64,000 nucleotides of DNA from an uncultured Collinsella sp. (lineage in GTDB: Bacteria > Actinomycetota > Coriobacteriia > Coriobacteriales > Coriobacteriaceae), in the NCBI GenBank assembly GCA_900548265.1, contig URKG01000007.1:30891-94890 (forward strand), read 5' to 3'. The notes below the pieces were generated by a model. That model saw only the letters and a program-made list of their open reading frames with translations. It was not told the DNA's origin and searched no databases. Every line of letters begins with the position of its first letter. Position 1 is the first letter of the stretch. The position numbers were made by a program, and so were the translations under genes. Shown piece by piece: positions 1 to 9,566 of the stretch.

Positions 1-1
1 G

Positions 2-2356
2 GCCGAGCAGGAGCGTCTTGCCCGCGAGAAGGAAGAGGCTGCCCGCGAGGCCCAGCGCCGCGCCGTTCCCGCTTCCGATTCCGGTTCGCGCTTCCGTTCT
101 CTGCTCGACCAGATCGCCGCGCAGGAGACCGTGCTCAAGGAGAAGAAGGACGCCGAGGAGAAGGCCAAGGCCGAGCGCGCTGCCGAGCGCGGCAACCGTC
201 GTGGCGGCAACAACGACCGTCGCGGTGGCCGTCGTAACGATCGCAACGCCTCCGACAACAACTCCGAGCGCAATGCCTCCGAGAACCGTCCCCACAGCCA
301 TCGCACCAATGCCAGCAACAACGTCGCTGCCGGCATGGACTTCCCCAACCCCGACAAGCAGGGCAAGGGCAAGAAGCGCAAGGGCGGTCACAACAACGAA
401 GAGGACCACTACAGCCGCATGGCTCGCGAGGCCGAGGAGTATAGCCGCGAGAAGGTGCTCGAGGAGGCTCGTGCCGCCGTCGAGGAGGCCTCTCGCGAGT
501 CCACCGGTCGCCGCAAAAAGCGCAAGGAGAAGCGCGAGCGCGAGGCTGCAAAGGCTCAGGAAGAGCGCAAGATTGAGGAGGCGCTGGCCCAGGGCGTGAA
601 CCCCGAGGAGCTCGACGCCATCAAGGTCTCCCAGGGCGTTACCGTCCAGGAGCTCGCCGAGGCGCTCGACGTTCCTGCCAACGACATCATCAAGCGCCTG
701 TTCCTGCTGGGCACGCCGCTTACCATGACGCAGTCCATGTCCGACGACCTCGTCGAGCTCGTTGCCGACGACCTGGGCCGTCAGATCAAGATCATCACCC
801 CCGAGGAGGAGAACACCTTCTCGTTCTACGACGATCCCGCCGACCTTAAGCCGCGCGCCCCGGTCGTCACCGTCATGGGTCACGTCGACCACGGCAAGAC
901 GAGCCTTCTCGACGCCATCCGTCACACCGGCGTCGCTGCCGGCGAGGCGGGCGGCATTACGCAGGCCATCGGCGCTTCGCAGGTCATGATCAACGACCGC
1001 AAAATCACCTTCATTGATACCCCGGGTCACGCCACCTTTACGGCCATGCGTGCCCGCGGCGCCAAGGTGACCGATATCGTCATCCTGATCGTGGCTGCCG
1101 ACGACGGCGTCATGCCCCAGACCATCGAGTCGATCAACCACGCCAAGGCCGCCGGTGTTCCCATCGTCGTCGCCGTCAACAAGATCGATAAGCCGGGTGC
1201 CAACCCCGACCGTGTGCGCCAGGAGCTCACCGAGTACGGCATCATCCCCGAGGAGTGGGGCGGACAGAACATGTTCGTCAACATCTCGGCCAAGCAGAAG
1301 ATCGGTATCGACGACCTGCTCGAGACCGTGCTGCTCCAGGCCGACGTGCTCGAGCTCAAGGCCAACCCTGACACCTTCGCTTCGGGCAACGTCCTCGAGG
1401 CTAAGCTCGACAAGGGCCGCGGCTCGGTTGCCACCGTGCTCGTGACCCGCGGTACCCTGCACGTGGGCGACACGCTGGTCGCCGGCCTCACTTATGGCCG
1501 CGTCCGTGCCATGCTCGACCCCAAGGGCAACGCCGTCACCGAGGCTGGTCCCTCCGACGCCGTCGAGATCTTGGGCCTGCAGTCCGTCCCCAACGCCGGC
1601 GACGAGTTCCGCGTATTCGAGGACGAGCGCGAGGCGCGTGCGCTGGCCGACGAGCGTTCGCTCAAGGCCCGTATCGAGGAGCAGAGCCGCGTGAAGCACG
1701 TGACGCTCGAGAACCTCTTCGAGACCATCGCCGACGCCGAGGTCAAGGAGCTCAACCTGATCATCAAGGCCGACGTCCAGGGCTCCATCGAGGCCCTTCA
1801 GGACTCCCTCGACAAGATGGATCAGTCCGAGGTACGCATCAACACGATCCACTCCGCGGTCGGCGCCATCAACGAGACCGACGTCGTCCTGGCCGACGCC
1901 TCCAACGCCATCATCATCGGCTTTGGCGTGCGTCCCGACGGTAAGGCCCGCTCCGCTGCCGAGCGCGAGGGCGTCGAGATCCGTTGCTACGACGTCATCT
2001 ACAAGTGTCTCGAGGATCTCGATGCTGCCCGTATCGGCATGCTCAAGCCCACCGAGGTCGAGGTCTCCACGGGTACTGCGACCGTCCTGGACACCTTCAA
2101 GGTGCCCAAAGTCGGTATCGCCGCCGGTGTCCGCGTCGAAGAGGGCGAGATCGCCGCGACCGATTCCGTGCGCCTGGTGCGCGACGGCATCGTGGTCTTC
2201 AACGGCAAGATCGCCTCGATGCGCCACTACAAGGACGAGGCCAAGAGCCTCAAGAGCGGTTCCGAGGGCGGCATTGGCCTGGAGAACTTCCAGGACATCA
2301 AGCCTGGCGACACCATTGAGGGCTACCGCATCGACCAGGTTGCCCGTACCGAGTAG
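2..2356 (+). CDS. infB: Translation initiation factor IF-2, 5'-truncated by window edge
   Basis: IF-2 is the GTPase that places initiator tRNA on the 30S subunit and promotes 50S joining. The frame is open from base 2, so the true start lies upstream and 784 residues are visible. The first ~190 visible residues are a low-complexity, Arg/Lys/Glu/Asn-rich N-terminal region, typical of long actinobacterial IF-2. An IF2-N domain follows, then the GTPase domain with GHVDHGKTS (from base 878), DTPGHATF and NKIDK, then the C-terminal beta-barrel and initiator-tRNA domains. It heads an infB-rbfA-nrnA-truB-ribF cluster, the usual order downstream of nusA. Identification is firm. Confidence 0.97.
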   Translation, partial: AEQERLAREKEEAAREAQRRAVPASDSGSRFRSLLDQIAAQETVLKEKKDAEEKAKAERAAERGNRRGGNNDRRGGRRNDRNASDNNSERNASENRPHSHRTNASNNVAAGMDFPNPDKQGKGKKRKGGHNNEEDHYSRMAREAEEYSREKVLEEARAAVEEASRESTGRRKKRKEKREREAAKAQEERKIEEALAQGVNPEELDAIKVSQGVTVQELAEALDVPANDIIKRLFLLGTPLTMTQSMSDDLVELVADDLGRQIKIITPEEENTFSFYDDPADLKPRAPVVTVMGHVDHGKTSLLDAIRHTGVAAGEAGGITQAIGASQVMINDRKITFIDTPGHATFTAMRARGAKVTDIVILIVAADDGVMPQTIESINHAKAAGVPIVVAVNKIDKPGANPDRVRQELTEYGIIPEEWGGQNMFVNISAKQKIGIDDLLETVLLQADVLELKANPDTFASGNVLEAKLDKGRGSVATVLVTRGTLHVGDTLVAGLTYGRVRAMLDPKGNAVTEAGPSDAVEILGLQSVPNAGDEFRVFEDEREARALADERSLKARIEEQSRVKHVTLENLFETIADAEVKELNLIIKADVQGSIEALQDSLDKMDQSEVRINTIHSAVGAINETDVVLADASNAIIIGFGVRPDGKARSAAEREGVEIRCYDVIYKCLEDLDAARIGMLKPTEVEVSTGTATVLDTFKVPKVGIAAGVRVEEGEIAATDSVRLVRDGIVVFNGKIASMRHYKDEAKSLKSGSEGGIGLENFQDIKPGDTIEGYRIDQVARTE

Positions 2357-2367
2357 GGGGTAGCGCT

Positions 2368-2778
2368 ATGAAGCAAACGCAGGCAACCCGCCGTCTGGGC
2401 GAGCAGCTTCGCGAGAAGCTCGGTTATATCCTGCTCTTTGAGGTTTCCGATCCGCGTCTCGACCTGGTCACCCTGACCGCGGTCGAGGTCGCGGTGGACC
2501 GTTCGTTCGCGCGCGTGTACGTGTCGTGCGACGCGAGCCGTTACGACGAGGTCATGGAGGCCCTCGCCAGCGCCAAGGGCCGCATTCGTAGCCTGTTGGC
2601 CCGCTCGCTCGATTGGCGCGTCACGCCCGAGCTCGATTTTCGCATCGATCGCTCGACTGATGAGGCCGAGCGCATTACGCGTGCGCTGGAAAACGTTCCC
2701 GCCACGCTTGCGATCGAAAAGGACGAGGACGGCTATCCCATAGCGGATGCCGCCCAGGAGGCAGCTTTAGATGAGTAA
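2368..2778 (+). CDS. rbfA: 30S ribosome-binding factor A
   Basis: Small KH-fold protein (136 residues, normal length) that binds the immature 30S subunit and assists 16S 5'-end maturation and cold adaptation. The N-terminus has the family pattern of a basic helix followed by GEQLREKLGYILLFEVSDPRL, and the segment ALASAKGRIRSLLARSL matches the interrupted KH motif. It begins 11 bases after infB with a purine-rich GGGGGTAG stretch upstream of the ATG. Its last codons overlap the start of the DHH phosphoesterase gene by 8 bases, which suggests coupled translation. Confidence 0.93.
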   Translation: MKQTQATRRLGEQLREKLGYILLFEVSDPRLDLVTLTAVEVAVDRSFARVYVSCDASRYDEVMEALASAKGRIRSLLARSLDWRVTPELDFRIDRSTDEAERITRALENVPATLAIEKDEDGYPIADAAQEAALDE

Positions 2779-3814
2779 TTCCGCCGACCTCGCATCGTGC
2801 GAGTCTGCAGATATTCAGCGACGCATCCTCGAGCTCATCGAGGGTGCGTCCTCCATTGCGATTTCGGGACATACGTCTCCCGATGGTGACGCCCTGGGCT
2901 CCGTGCTGGGTCTGGGCCTCTCGCTTATGAAGTTTTTCCCCAACAAGGACATTGCCCTGCTGCTGGCAGACGATGACCCGGTTCCGCGTATTTACCGCTT
3001 TATGGAGGGCGCCGACCGTCTCGTGCCGGCATCTGCGTATACCGGCAATCCGGACCTGTTCATCTCGGTGGACGTGCCGGTCGTCGAGCGTCTGAACAAC
3101 TCCGCCGAGGTGCTCCGCCGCTCGTCGCATGTCGTGTGTTTCGATCACCATCCGGCGCGCGAGGAATTTGCCGAGCTGAGCCTGAGGTGCGTCGGCGCCG
3201 CGGCATGCGCCATGATCATCGACCGCTTTTTGGACAATTGCGGCATTGTGGCTCGCGATGGTGTCGCGACCTGCCTGCTGTGCGGCCTGGTGACCGATAC
3301 CGGTCGTTTTCAGTACCAAAACGCCGATGCCACTGCGTTCCATGCCGCCTCGCGCCTGGTCGCGCACGGTGCCGACCCCGCGCGCGTTGCGCTCGAGGTC
3401 TACCAGAGCATGCGCGTAGAGTTCTTGCATCTCAAGTCCATCGTTATGGCCCGCATCAAGACAGTGGCGCACGGTCGCGTGGCGTATAGTTATGCGTATC
3501 AGAGCGACCTCGAGGCCTGCGGCGTCACTTCGGACGAGTGCGATGGCCTGGTTGATGTGGTGCGTTCGGTGATGGGCGTGGAGGTCTGCCTGTTCCTAAA
3601 GGGCATCGACGGCGATACCAAGGTGCGCGGCAACCTGCGCTCCAAGGGTGACCTCGATGTGTCCGAGATCGCTGCCAACTTTGGCGGTGGCGGGCATCAT
3701 GCCGCCGCCGGCTTTTCCAACAACGGAACGATTCGCGAGACGCTCGCCGTGGCACTTCCCATGCTGGCCGAGCTGGTAGGGGAGGATCCCGCTTCGGTGA
3801 CCGTCGAGCTCTAA
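2771..3814 (+). CDS. nrnA: DHH-family phosphoesterase (NrnA-like oligoribonuclease / pAp phosphatase)
   Basis: Mn-dependent DHH/DHHA1 phosphoesterase of 347 residues. Family members degrade nanoRNA and dephosphorylate 3'-phosphoadenosine 5'-phosphate; which activity applies here cannot be read from sequence. Visible motifs in order are SPDGDALGS (metal-binding Asp pair), SVDVP, the signature FDHHPA, and near the C-terminus GGGGHHAAAGF, the DHHA1 substrate-binding loop. It lies between rbfA and truB, the conserved position of this gene in Gram-positive bacteria. The start is the ATG that overlaps the rbfA stop region. Confidence 0.9.
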   Translation: MSNSADLASCESADIQRRILELIEGASSIAISGHTSPDGDALGSVLGLGLSLMKFFPNKDIALLLADDDPVPRIYRFMEGADRLVPASAYTGNPDLFISVDVPVVERLNNSAEVLRRSSHVVCFDHHPAREEFAELSLRCVGAAACAMIIDRFLDNCGIVARDGVATCLLCGLVTDTGRFQYQNADATAFHAASRLVAHGADPARVALEVYQSMRVEFLHLKSIVMARIKTVAHGRVAYSYAYQSDLEACGVTSDECDGLVDVVRSVMGVEVCLFLKGIDGDTKVRGNLRSKGDLDVSEIAANFGGGGHHAAAGFSNNGTIRETLAVALPMLAELVGEDPASVTVEL

Positions 3815-3829
3815 CATTTTGGATGGTAC

Positions 3830-4762
3830 ATGGCTCGTCGTACGCCTTCTCAATTGAATATGCTGCTCGCCGTCGATAAGCCGGTGGGCTGTACGTCCCA
3901 CGACGTGGTATCGCAGTGCCGACGCGCCCTCCATGAGCGACGCGTCGGCCATGCCGGTACGCTCGACCCCATGGCCTCGGGTGTCATGGTGGTGGGCGTG
4001 GGCCAGGCGACCCGTCTGCTGGGCATGCTAACCCTCGATATCAAAAGTTATGTCGCCGACATTTCGTTTGGCGTCGAGACCAATACCGATGACGCGGAGG
4101 GCGAGGCCGTCCGCACGGTGCCCGTTGCCCCCGAGCTGCGCGATCTCGCTTACGCCCGTGAGCAGCTCGCCGCTATGCTTGGCCCGCAGATGCAGGTGCC
4201 GCCGGCGTTTTCGGCCATCTCGGTCAATGGCGTTCGCGCCTATAAGAGTGCTCGCGAGGGCAATGCGGTAGACTTGCCCCCGCGCCCCGTCGAGGTCTAT
4301 GCCGCCGACCTGATCGCCGTGAGCGGCGAGGGCGATACGTGCGTCTGGACCGTGGCGTTTTCGGTAAGCAAAGGCACCTACATTCGCGCGCTCGCTCGCG
4401 ATCTGGGTCGTGCCTGCGATAGCGCTGCACATATTTCCGCGCTGCGCCGTACGGCCTCCGGCGTGGTTTCCATTGGCGCCTGTCATGCGGTAGAGGAGCT
4501 CTCTGCCGAGACCGCTGCCGGTTTCGCTTTGGATCCCATCGCCGCCCTAGGTGCCACGCGTGTCGATTTGCCGGGTAATCTTGCAGACGACCTGCTTTGT
4601 GGCCGCCGCATTCCCGTTGAACGCGCGCTTGCGGACTTCGATACGGCGAAGGCGCCGTTCGCGCTCGTGCTCGATGGTGGATTGAAGGCGCTTGCTCGTA
4701 TCGAGGGCGGCCGCTTTGTGATGGAGCACGTCTTTCCTCAGGCGATCGGCGGTGTTCGATGA
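3830..4762 (+). CDS. truB: tRNA pseudouridine(55) synthase
   Basis: Converts U55 in the T-loop of tRNAs to pseudouridine. The N-terminus carries the TruB signature: DKPVGCTSHDVV, then RRVGHAGTLDPMASG with the catalytic Asp in GTLDP. SKGTYIRALARDLG is the second conserved TruB block. At 310 residues it is of usual length. It begins 15 bases after the DHH phosphoesterase gene and its TGA overlaps the ATG of ribF by 4 bases (ATGA), a typical coupling arrangement. Confidence 0.95.
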   Translation: MARRTPSQLNMLLAVDKPVGCTSHDVVSQCRRALHERRVGHAGTLDPMASGVMVVGVGQATRLLGMLTLDIKSYVADISFGVETNTDDAEGEAVRTVPVAPELRDLAYAREQLAAMLGPQMQVPPAFSAISVNGVRAYKSAREGNAVDLPPRPVEVYAADLIAVSGEGDTCVWTVAFSVSKGTYIRALARDLGRACDSAAHISALRRTASGVVSIGACHAVEELSAETAAGFALDPIAALGATRVDLPGNLADDLLCGRRIPVERALADFDTAKAPFALVLDGGLKALARIEGGRFVMEHVFPQAIGGVR

Positions 4763-5766
4763 TGCTGGCGCCCCACGAGCTCGCGCGTATCTTTTTCGCG
4801 GGTGAGTTGGGTGAGGCCCGTATCGTTTCTGCCGATGCTTTCGATGGGTGCGAGTTCTTGGGCGCCGCGTCGATCGCCATTGGCGTGTTTGATGGCGTGC
4901 ATCGTGGGCACCAAGAGCTGATCGACGCGGTTATTCGCGATGCGCATGATCACGGCAGCAAAGCGGTCGTGATCACCTTCGATCCTGATCCGGACGTCGT
5001 GGTGAGTCCATCGCCCGCTCAAAAATTGATGACGACGGCTGACCGCCTGCATGCCCTGGCTCAAACCGGAGTCGATGCGGTGGTGGCCGTTCCCTTTACG
5101 CCCGCCGTGGCGGCACTCGACCATGTCGGGTTTCTGGCGTTGTTGTCGCGCGTTGTCGATATTCGCTCCATTCGTGTAGGCAGCGACTTTAGGCTCGGCC
5201 GCGGCGGCGCTTCGGGCGTTGCCGAGATGCGCGCCTGGGGCACTGAGCGTGGGGTTGACGTTTACGGTCACGATCTACTCTGCGTTAACGGGCAGACCAT
5301 CTGCGCCACGCGCATCCGCCATGAGCTGGGTCAGGGTCATGTGGAGCTGGCTGCCGAGCTTCTCGGCCGTCCCTATATGCTGTGCGGCGTTGTGGCGGCT
5401 GGCCGTCACGAGGGCTCTGATATGGGCTTTCCCACGGCAAACATCCAGGTGCCCGACGGCATCCAAGTGCCTGCCGATGGCGTCTATGAGGGTCTGGTGC
5501 TGGTCGACGATACCGTATGGCCTGCTGCTGTTAACGTCGGCCTGCCGCCGACCTATGCCGATGATGCCGCCTCGGCGCATCTCGAGGCCAACTTGATCGG
5601 CTATGCGGGCGACCTGTATGGCGCCTCGGTGTCGCTGGCGTTTACGCGCTGGCTGCGTCCGTCTCGCGTGTTCGATTCCCTGGACGAGTTGATCGCGACC
5701 GTCGAGGGTAATATCGACGATATCCGTCATAACTTGGGTGAGCAGGGGGTGAGCATCCGTGATTAG
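4759..5766 (+). CDS. ribF: Bifunctional riboflavin kinase / FAD synthetase
   Basis: Phosphorylates riboflavin to FMN and adenylates FMN to FAD. The N-terminal nucleotidyltransferase half shows IGVFDGVHRGHQELI (the GxHxGH adenylyltransferase motif near residue 40) and RVGSDFRLGRGG. The C-terminal kinase half shows GFPTANIQVPDG, the PTAN motif of riboflavin kinase. Length (335) is slightly above the usual 310. The first ~30 residues precede the conserved core, and an ATG three bases later is equally possible. The gene overlaps truB by 4 and dnaG by 8 bases. Confidence 0.94.
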   Translation: MMLAPHELARIFFAGELGEARIVSADAFDGCEFLGAASIAIGVFDGVHRGHQELIDAVIRDAHDHGSKAVVITFDPDPDVVVSPSPAQKLMTTADRLHALAQTGVDAVVAVPFTPAVAALDHVGFLALLSRVVDIRSIRVGSDFRLGRGGASGVAEMRAWGTERGVDVYGHDLLCVNGQTICATRIRHELGQGHVELAAELLGRPYMLCGVVAAGRHEGSDMGFPTANIQVPDGIQVPADGVYEGLVLVDDTVWPAAVNVGLPPTYADDAASAHLEANLIGYAGDLYGASVSLAFTRWLRPSRVFDSLDELIATVEGNIDDIRHNLGEQGVSIRD

Positions 5767-7888
5767 CGATGAGGAAAAAGATCAGGTACGCGCGGCGTCA
5801 GATTTGGTTGCCATCGTGCAGGAAACGGTTGAGCTCAAGCCCCGCGGCCATGAGTTTTGGGGCTGCTGCCCGTTTCATGACGAAAAGACCCCCTCGTTTC
5901 ACATTATCCCTGCTACGCAGGTGTGGCACTGCTTTGGCTGCGGCGAGGGCGGCGACGTCTTTACCTATATCATGAAGCGCGAGAACCTGAGTTTTCCCGA
6001 GTCGATCCGCTATTTGGCTGATCGTGCGGGCATTGAACTGCACGATACCGGTGCGCAGCGCGATCGCGGCACCAAGCGTGCCCGCATCTACGACCTGTGC
6101 GCCGAGACAGCTCAGTTCTACCACACCATGCTTATGCGCGGTAAGGACAGCCGTCCGCGCGAGTACTTTGCCAGTCGTGGCATGGGTGGCGACGTCTGTC
6201 GACGCTACTGCCTGGGCTTTGCGCCGGGTCGCAACGCGCTGGTGTCGCATTTGTCTCAAGCGGGTTTTACCCCGCAGGAGATGATCGACGCCAACGTGGC
6301 CGTGAGCCGCGGGCGCGGACAGCTTGCCGACCGTTTTTACGACCGTGTGATGTTTCCCATCTTTGATGAGCAGGGTCACAATATCGCCTTTGGCGGGCGC
6401 ATCATGGGCGATGGTCAGCCCAAGTACCTCAACACCGCCGAGACGAGCGTGTTTCATAAAAAGCGAAACCTCTATGGCTTTAACTGGGCCAAGGAGTTTA
6501 TCGTTGCTCAGGATACTGCCATCGTGGTGGAAGGCTATACCGACTGCATCGCCTGCTGGGAGGCAGGGATCAAAAACGTTGTCGCCACGCTGGGCACGGC
6601 GCTGACGGAACATCACGTTAAGACGCTCACTCGTTTTGCCAAGCGCATTGTATATATGTTCGATGGCGACGCTGCCGGTCAAAAGGCTGCCCGTCGCGCG
6701 ATTCAGTTTATCGAGCAGGATTCGATGGATCTTCGCTGCGTGGTGCTTCCCGACGGCAACGACCCCATGGAGTTCATCACGGCGCATGGTGGCGAGGCAC
6801 TGCAAGCGCGCATCGATGCCGCCGAGCCCCTCATGGACTTTGTGTACCGCTCGCTACAGGAGTCGAGCGACATAACCACGCCGGGCGGTCGTGCCAAAGC
6901 GCTCGAGGACGCGCTGACGCTCATCTACCCGCTGCGTGACAGTTATATGATCGACACGTACTTTATCCAGATTGCCGATCTGCTGGGTTTGGACTTGGAG
7001 ACGGTGCGCGCGAGTTCGGGCCGTGTGTTTCGCGATGTCGCCAAGCGAGAGGATGCCGAGCGCCGGCGTGAGCAGAGCTACGAGCGTCAACGCGCGCAAG
7101 CTGAGCGTTCGGGCGGTTCGCAGGGACGAAGCTCGGGCGGCGGTGCGGCTGGTGCGCGCAGTGCCGGTCGCGGTGCCTGGGCCGCGGGCGCGACGCCACC
7201 GGTGTCCGCACCGGTCGAGGAGGACCCGTACGACTACGTTCCGCTTGATGCCTATGGGGCGACACCGGTGGAGGCCGACGAGGATCTGCCGCCAATCGAT
7301 GTGCCGGCGGGGATGGAAAGCGCTGCGCCCGTTGCCGATAGCTCAAGCGCGGCGGCAGCTCCGTCGATGCCGATTGTTTTGACCGATCTGGAGCGGAAAT
7401 CCCTGGCGGGGGAGCGCGAGCTGCTGACGATGCTCACGAGCTACCCCGATCTGTTCCGCACGTATGCCGATCGCATTTGTTCTATCGAGTGGGTCGATCC
7501 GCGTCACGAGTCTATTGCGTGGGCCGTGCTGGCAACGCCGCCGGGAACCGATCCTGCGGCATGCATGGATGCGGCGCGCGCGGTGTGTCCCGAGGCGGCT
7601 TCGCTTGTCAGCGCTGGGCGCATCTCGGCGACGAGTAAGCACCCGACCGAGACGAACATCGTCTTTATGCTCGATACGCTCGAGCTCTACACCATCAAAC
7701 GTCGCATGCGAGCCGCGCAGGCCAAGTTGCGCCAGGACCGTTCACTCGACGATGAGGCCCGTCGCGTGCTGACGATGCAGGCGATGCAAGATTCGCAGCG
7801 CCAGCGCGAGCTCCAAAAGTCGATCGGTGGCGTGGCCGACCCGTTCCGTTTGATCGGTTTGGAGACCGCAGGTGCCGATCAGGCCTAG
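5759..7888 (+). CDS. dnaG: DNA primase
   Basis: Synthesises RNA primers for replication. The N-terminus has the CHC2 zinc finger: CCPFHDEKTPSF followed by WHCFGCGEGGDV. The TOPRIM core shows VVEGYTDCIA and MFDGDAAGQKAARRA. A low-complexity Gly/Ala/Ser/Pro-rich linker (about residues 430-540) separates the core from a C-terminal helicase-binding region. At 709 residues it is longer than Escherichia coli primase, mostly because of this linker. Translation starts at a GTG overlapping the ribF stop. dnaG next to rpoD is a widely conserved macromolecular-synthesis arrangement. Confidence 0.95.
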   Translation: MISDEEKDQVRAASDLVAIVQETVELKPRGHEFWGCCPFHDEKTPSFHIIPATQVWHCFGCGEGGDVFTYIMKRENLSFPESIRYLADRAGIELHDTGAQRDRGTKRARIYDLCAETAQFYHTMLMRGKDSRPREYFASRGMGGDVCRRYCLGFAPGRNALVSHLSQAGFTPQEMIDANVAVSRGRGQLADRFYDRVMFPIFDEQGHNIAFGGRIMGDGQPKYLNTAETSVFHKKRNLYGFNWAKEFIVAQDTAIVVEGYTDCIACWEAGIKNVVATLGTALTEHHVKTLTRFAKRIVYMFDGDAAGQKAARRAIQFIEQDSMDLRCVVLPDGNDPMEFITAHGGEALQARIDAAEPLMDFVYRSLQESSDITTPGGRAKALEDALTLIYPLRDSYMIDTYFIQIADLLGLDLETVRASSGRVFRDVAKREDAERRREQSYERQRAQAERSGGSQGRSSGGGAAGARSAGRGAWAAGATPPVSAPVEEDPYDYVPLDAYGATPVEADEDLPPIDVPAGMESAAPVADSSSAAAAPSMPIVLTDLERKSLAGERELLTMLTSYPDLFRTYADRICSIEWVDPRHESIAWAVLATPPGTDPAACMDAARAVCPEAASLVSAGRISATSKHPTETNIVFMLDTLELYTIKRRMRAAQAKLRQDRSLDDEARRVLTMQAMQDSQRQRELQKSIGGVADPFRLIGLETAGADQA

Positions 7889-7941
7889 ATGTTGTGGTCA
7901 ACCAGCGTATTCTCGCCTATATCCTGTCTTTATTTTGGGTA

Positions 7942-7951
7942 TAGACGTCTA
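7942..7951. promoter_or_regulatory. Perfect 10-bp palindrome in the rpoD upstream region
   Basis: TAGACGTCTA is fully self-complementary and sits in the 110-base gap between dnaG and rpoD, about 48 bases before the rpoD start. A possible -10 element (TAAAGT, 7961-7966) follows. It may be an operator, but no regulator is identified and a 10-bp palindrome can arise by chance. Confidence 0.25.
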
Positions 7952-7998
7952 CGTGTGTGCTAAAGTATTGAGTCCTGTGGACTACGAAGGGAGAATCT

Positions 7999-9339
7999 GT
8001 GCCAAAAAAGACTGAGAGCACGGGTACTGGGCTGGAATCCTACGTTGCAAAGCTCATGGGCAACGGCTCAAACAGGACTTCGGTAACCGAGGACGAGATT
8101 CAGGTCGCCCTGAAGGATATCGATGTTACTGATGAGCAGCTCAACGCGGTGTATTCCGCGCTGCGCAACAGCGGCATCCAGATTATCTCCGCGAGCGGAA
8201 ACGACGACGCCCCGATGGACGTCGACGATGACGATAACGATACCGACGATTTCGACGATGACGAGCACGATTCCGGCTCGCTTGACGATCACGAGCTTAA
8301 GATGGCCCGCCAGGCCGATGCCGCGATGCGCTCTTCCAAGAGCAAGAAGAAGCGCACCGTGCGCACGTCCCGTTCGCGTTCGCGCGTGCGCGGCATCGAT
8401 GCCTCCACGGTGATGCTGACCGGCGACCCGGTTCGTATGTACCTCAAGGAGATCGGTAAGGTCGACCTGCTGACCGCATCTGAAGAGGTCGATCTGGCCA
8501 TGAAGATTGAGGCCGGTCTCGAGGCTACCGAGAAGCTCGAGGCTGCCGATGCGGGCGAGATTGAACTCACACGCTCCGAGATGCGTCGTCTTACGCGTAT
8601 CGAGAACGTTGGTCTTGAGGCCAAGCAGGCGCTCATCAGCGCAAACCTGCGTCTGGTCGTCTCCATCGCCAAGCGCTATGTCGGCCGTGGCATGCTGTTC
8701 CTGGATCTGATCCAGGAGGGTAACCTCGGTCTGATCCGCGCCGTCGAGAAGTTCGACTACCAGAAGGGCTTCAAGTTCTCCACGTACGCCACGTGGTGGA
8801 TCCGTCAGGCCATTACGCGCGCTATTGCCGACCAGGCCCGTACCATCCGTATTCCCGTGCACATGGTCGAGACCATCAACAAGCTCGTCCGCGTGCAGCG
8901 CCAGCTCCTCCAGGACCTGGGTCGTGACCCGACCCCCGAGGAGATCGGTGCCGAGATGGATATGAGCGCCGACCGCGTCCGCGAGATCCAGAAGATTTCG
9001 CAGGAGCCCGTGTCGCTCGAGACCCCGATCGGCGAGGAAGAGGATTCCCAGCTGGGCGACTTCATCGAGGACTCCCAGGCCATCGTTCCGCCCGATGCCG
9101 CCAGTTTCTCCATGCTGCAGGAGCAGCTCACCCAGGTGCTCGATTCGCTTGCCGATCGCGAGCGCAAGGTTATCGAGCTGCGCTTTGGCCTTGTCGACGG
9201 ACATCCCCGCACGCTCGAGGAAGTCGGTCGCGAGTTTGGCGTCACGCGCGAGCGTATCCGCCAGATCGAGTCCAAGACCCTGGCCAAGCTCCGCCACCCG
9301 AGCCGCTCGAGCAAGTTGAAAGACTATATTGAGTCTTAA
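7999..9339 (+). CDS. rpoD: Primary RNA polymerase sigma factor (sigma-70 / SigA)
   Basis: Housekeeping sigma factor of 446 residues. Region 1.1-like sequence lies at the N-terminus, followed by a very acidic stretch (Asp-rich, about residues 70-95) and a Ser/Arg/Lys-rich patch. Region 1.2 starts near DPVRMYLKEIG. Region 2 has FLDLIQEGNLGLIRAVEKFD and the -10-recognition helix YATWWIRQAITRAIADQ. Region 4.2 contains TLEEVGREFGVTRERIRQIE, and the protein ends in LRHPSRSSKLKDY. The GTG start at 7999 is preceded by AAGGGAG at 7987-7993. A strong terminator follows, so it ends a transcription unit. Confidence 0.97.
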   Translation: MPKKTESTGTGLESYVAKLMGNGSNRTSVTEDEIQVALKDIDVTDEQLNAVYSALRNSGIQIISASGNDDAPMDVDDDDNDTDDFDDDEHDSGSLDDHELKMARQADAAMRSSKSKKKRTVRTSRSRSRVRGIDASTVMLTGDPVRMYLKEIGKVDLLTASEEVDLAMKIEAGLEATEKLEAADAGEIELTRSEMRRLTRIENVGLEAKQALISANLRLVVSIAKRYVGRGMLFLDLIQEGNLGLIRAVEKFDYQKGFKFSTYATWWIRQAITRAIADQARTIRIPVHMVETINKLVRVQRQLLQDLGRDPTPEEIGAEMDMSADRVREIQKISQEPVSLETPIGEEEDSQLGDFIEDSQAIVPPDAASFSMLQEQLTQVLDSLADRERKVIELRFGLVDGHPRTLEEVGREFGVTRERIRQIESKTLAKLRHPSRSSKLKDYIES

Positions 9340-9354
9340 CCTCGCAAGCGAGAA

Positions 9355-9388
9355 GCGCCCTCAAGCACATCCGCTTGAGGGCGCTTTC
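9355..9388 (+). terminator. Rho-independent terminator after rpoD
   Basis: A perfect 12-bp stem (9355-9366 with 9373-9384, GCGCCCTCAAGC and its complement) with a 6-base loop is followed by TTTCAT. It lies 15 bases after the rpoD stop. Confidence 0.85.
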
Positions 9389-9399
9389 ATGTAACAAGG

Positions 9400-9432
9400 G
9401 CCGGCAGTTGGGGACGTTCCTTTTCTGCCGGC
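9400..9432. repeat. Short inverted repeat with GGGGACGTTCC loop
   Basis: GCCGGCAG (9400-9407) pairs perfectly with CTGCCGGC (9425-9432), and the loop contains TTGGGGACGTTCC. A reverse copy of the loop motif (AAGAACGTCCCCAAT) lies at 9591-9605, beyond the large palindrome at 9454-9566, so the three pieces form one nested repeat region. Confidence 0.65.
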
Positions 9433-9453
9433 ACTTTGTGACACTCCTGCGAC

Positions 9454-9566
9454 GGGTAGTCTTTTTGGGACGGGGCTTTTTTAGCTGCCCTATCTCAATG
9501 AGCGGCTCAAGCTTTAAAGGTTCCAGATTGGGTAGCTAAAAAAGCCCCGTCCCAAAAAGACTACCC
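9454..9566. repeat. Long intergenic palindrome, 37-bp arms
   Basis: The left arm 9454-9490 and the right arm 9530-9566 are inverted copies of one another over 37 bases, with one G-T wobble and no gap, around a 39-base loop. The arms contain GGGACGGGGCTTTTTTAGCT and its complement. No open reading frame of note is inside. It would form a very stable hairpin in DNA or RNA. The size and precision suggest a non-autonomous mobile or REP-like element more than a simple terminator. Confidence 0.8.
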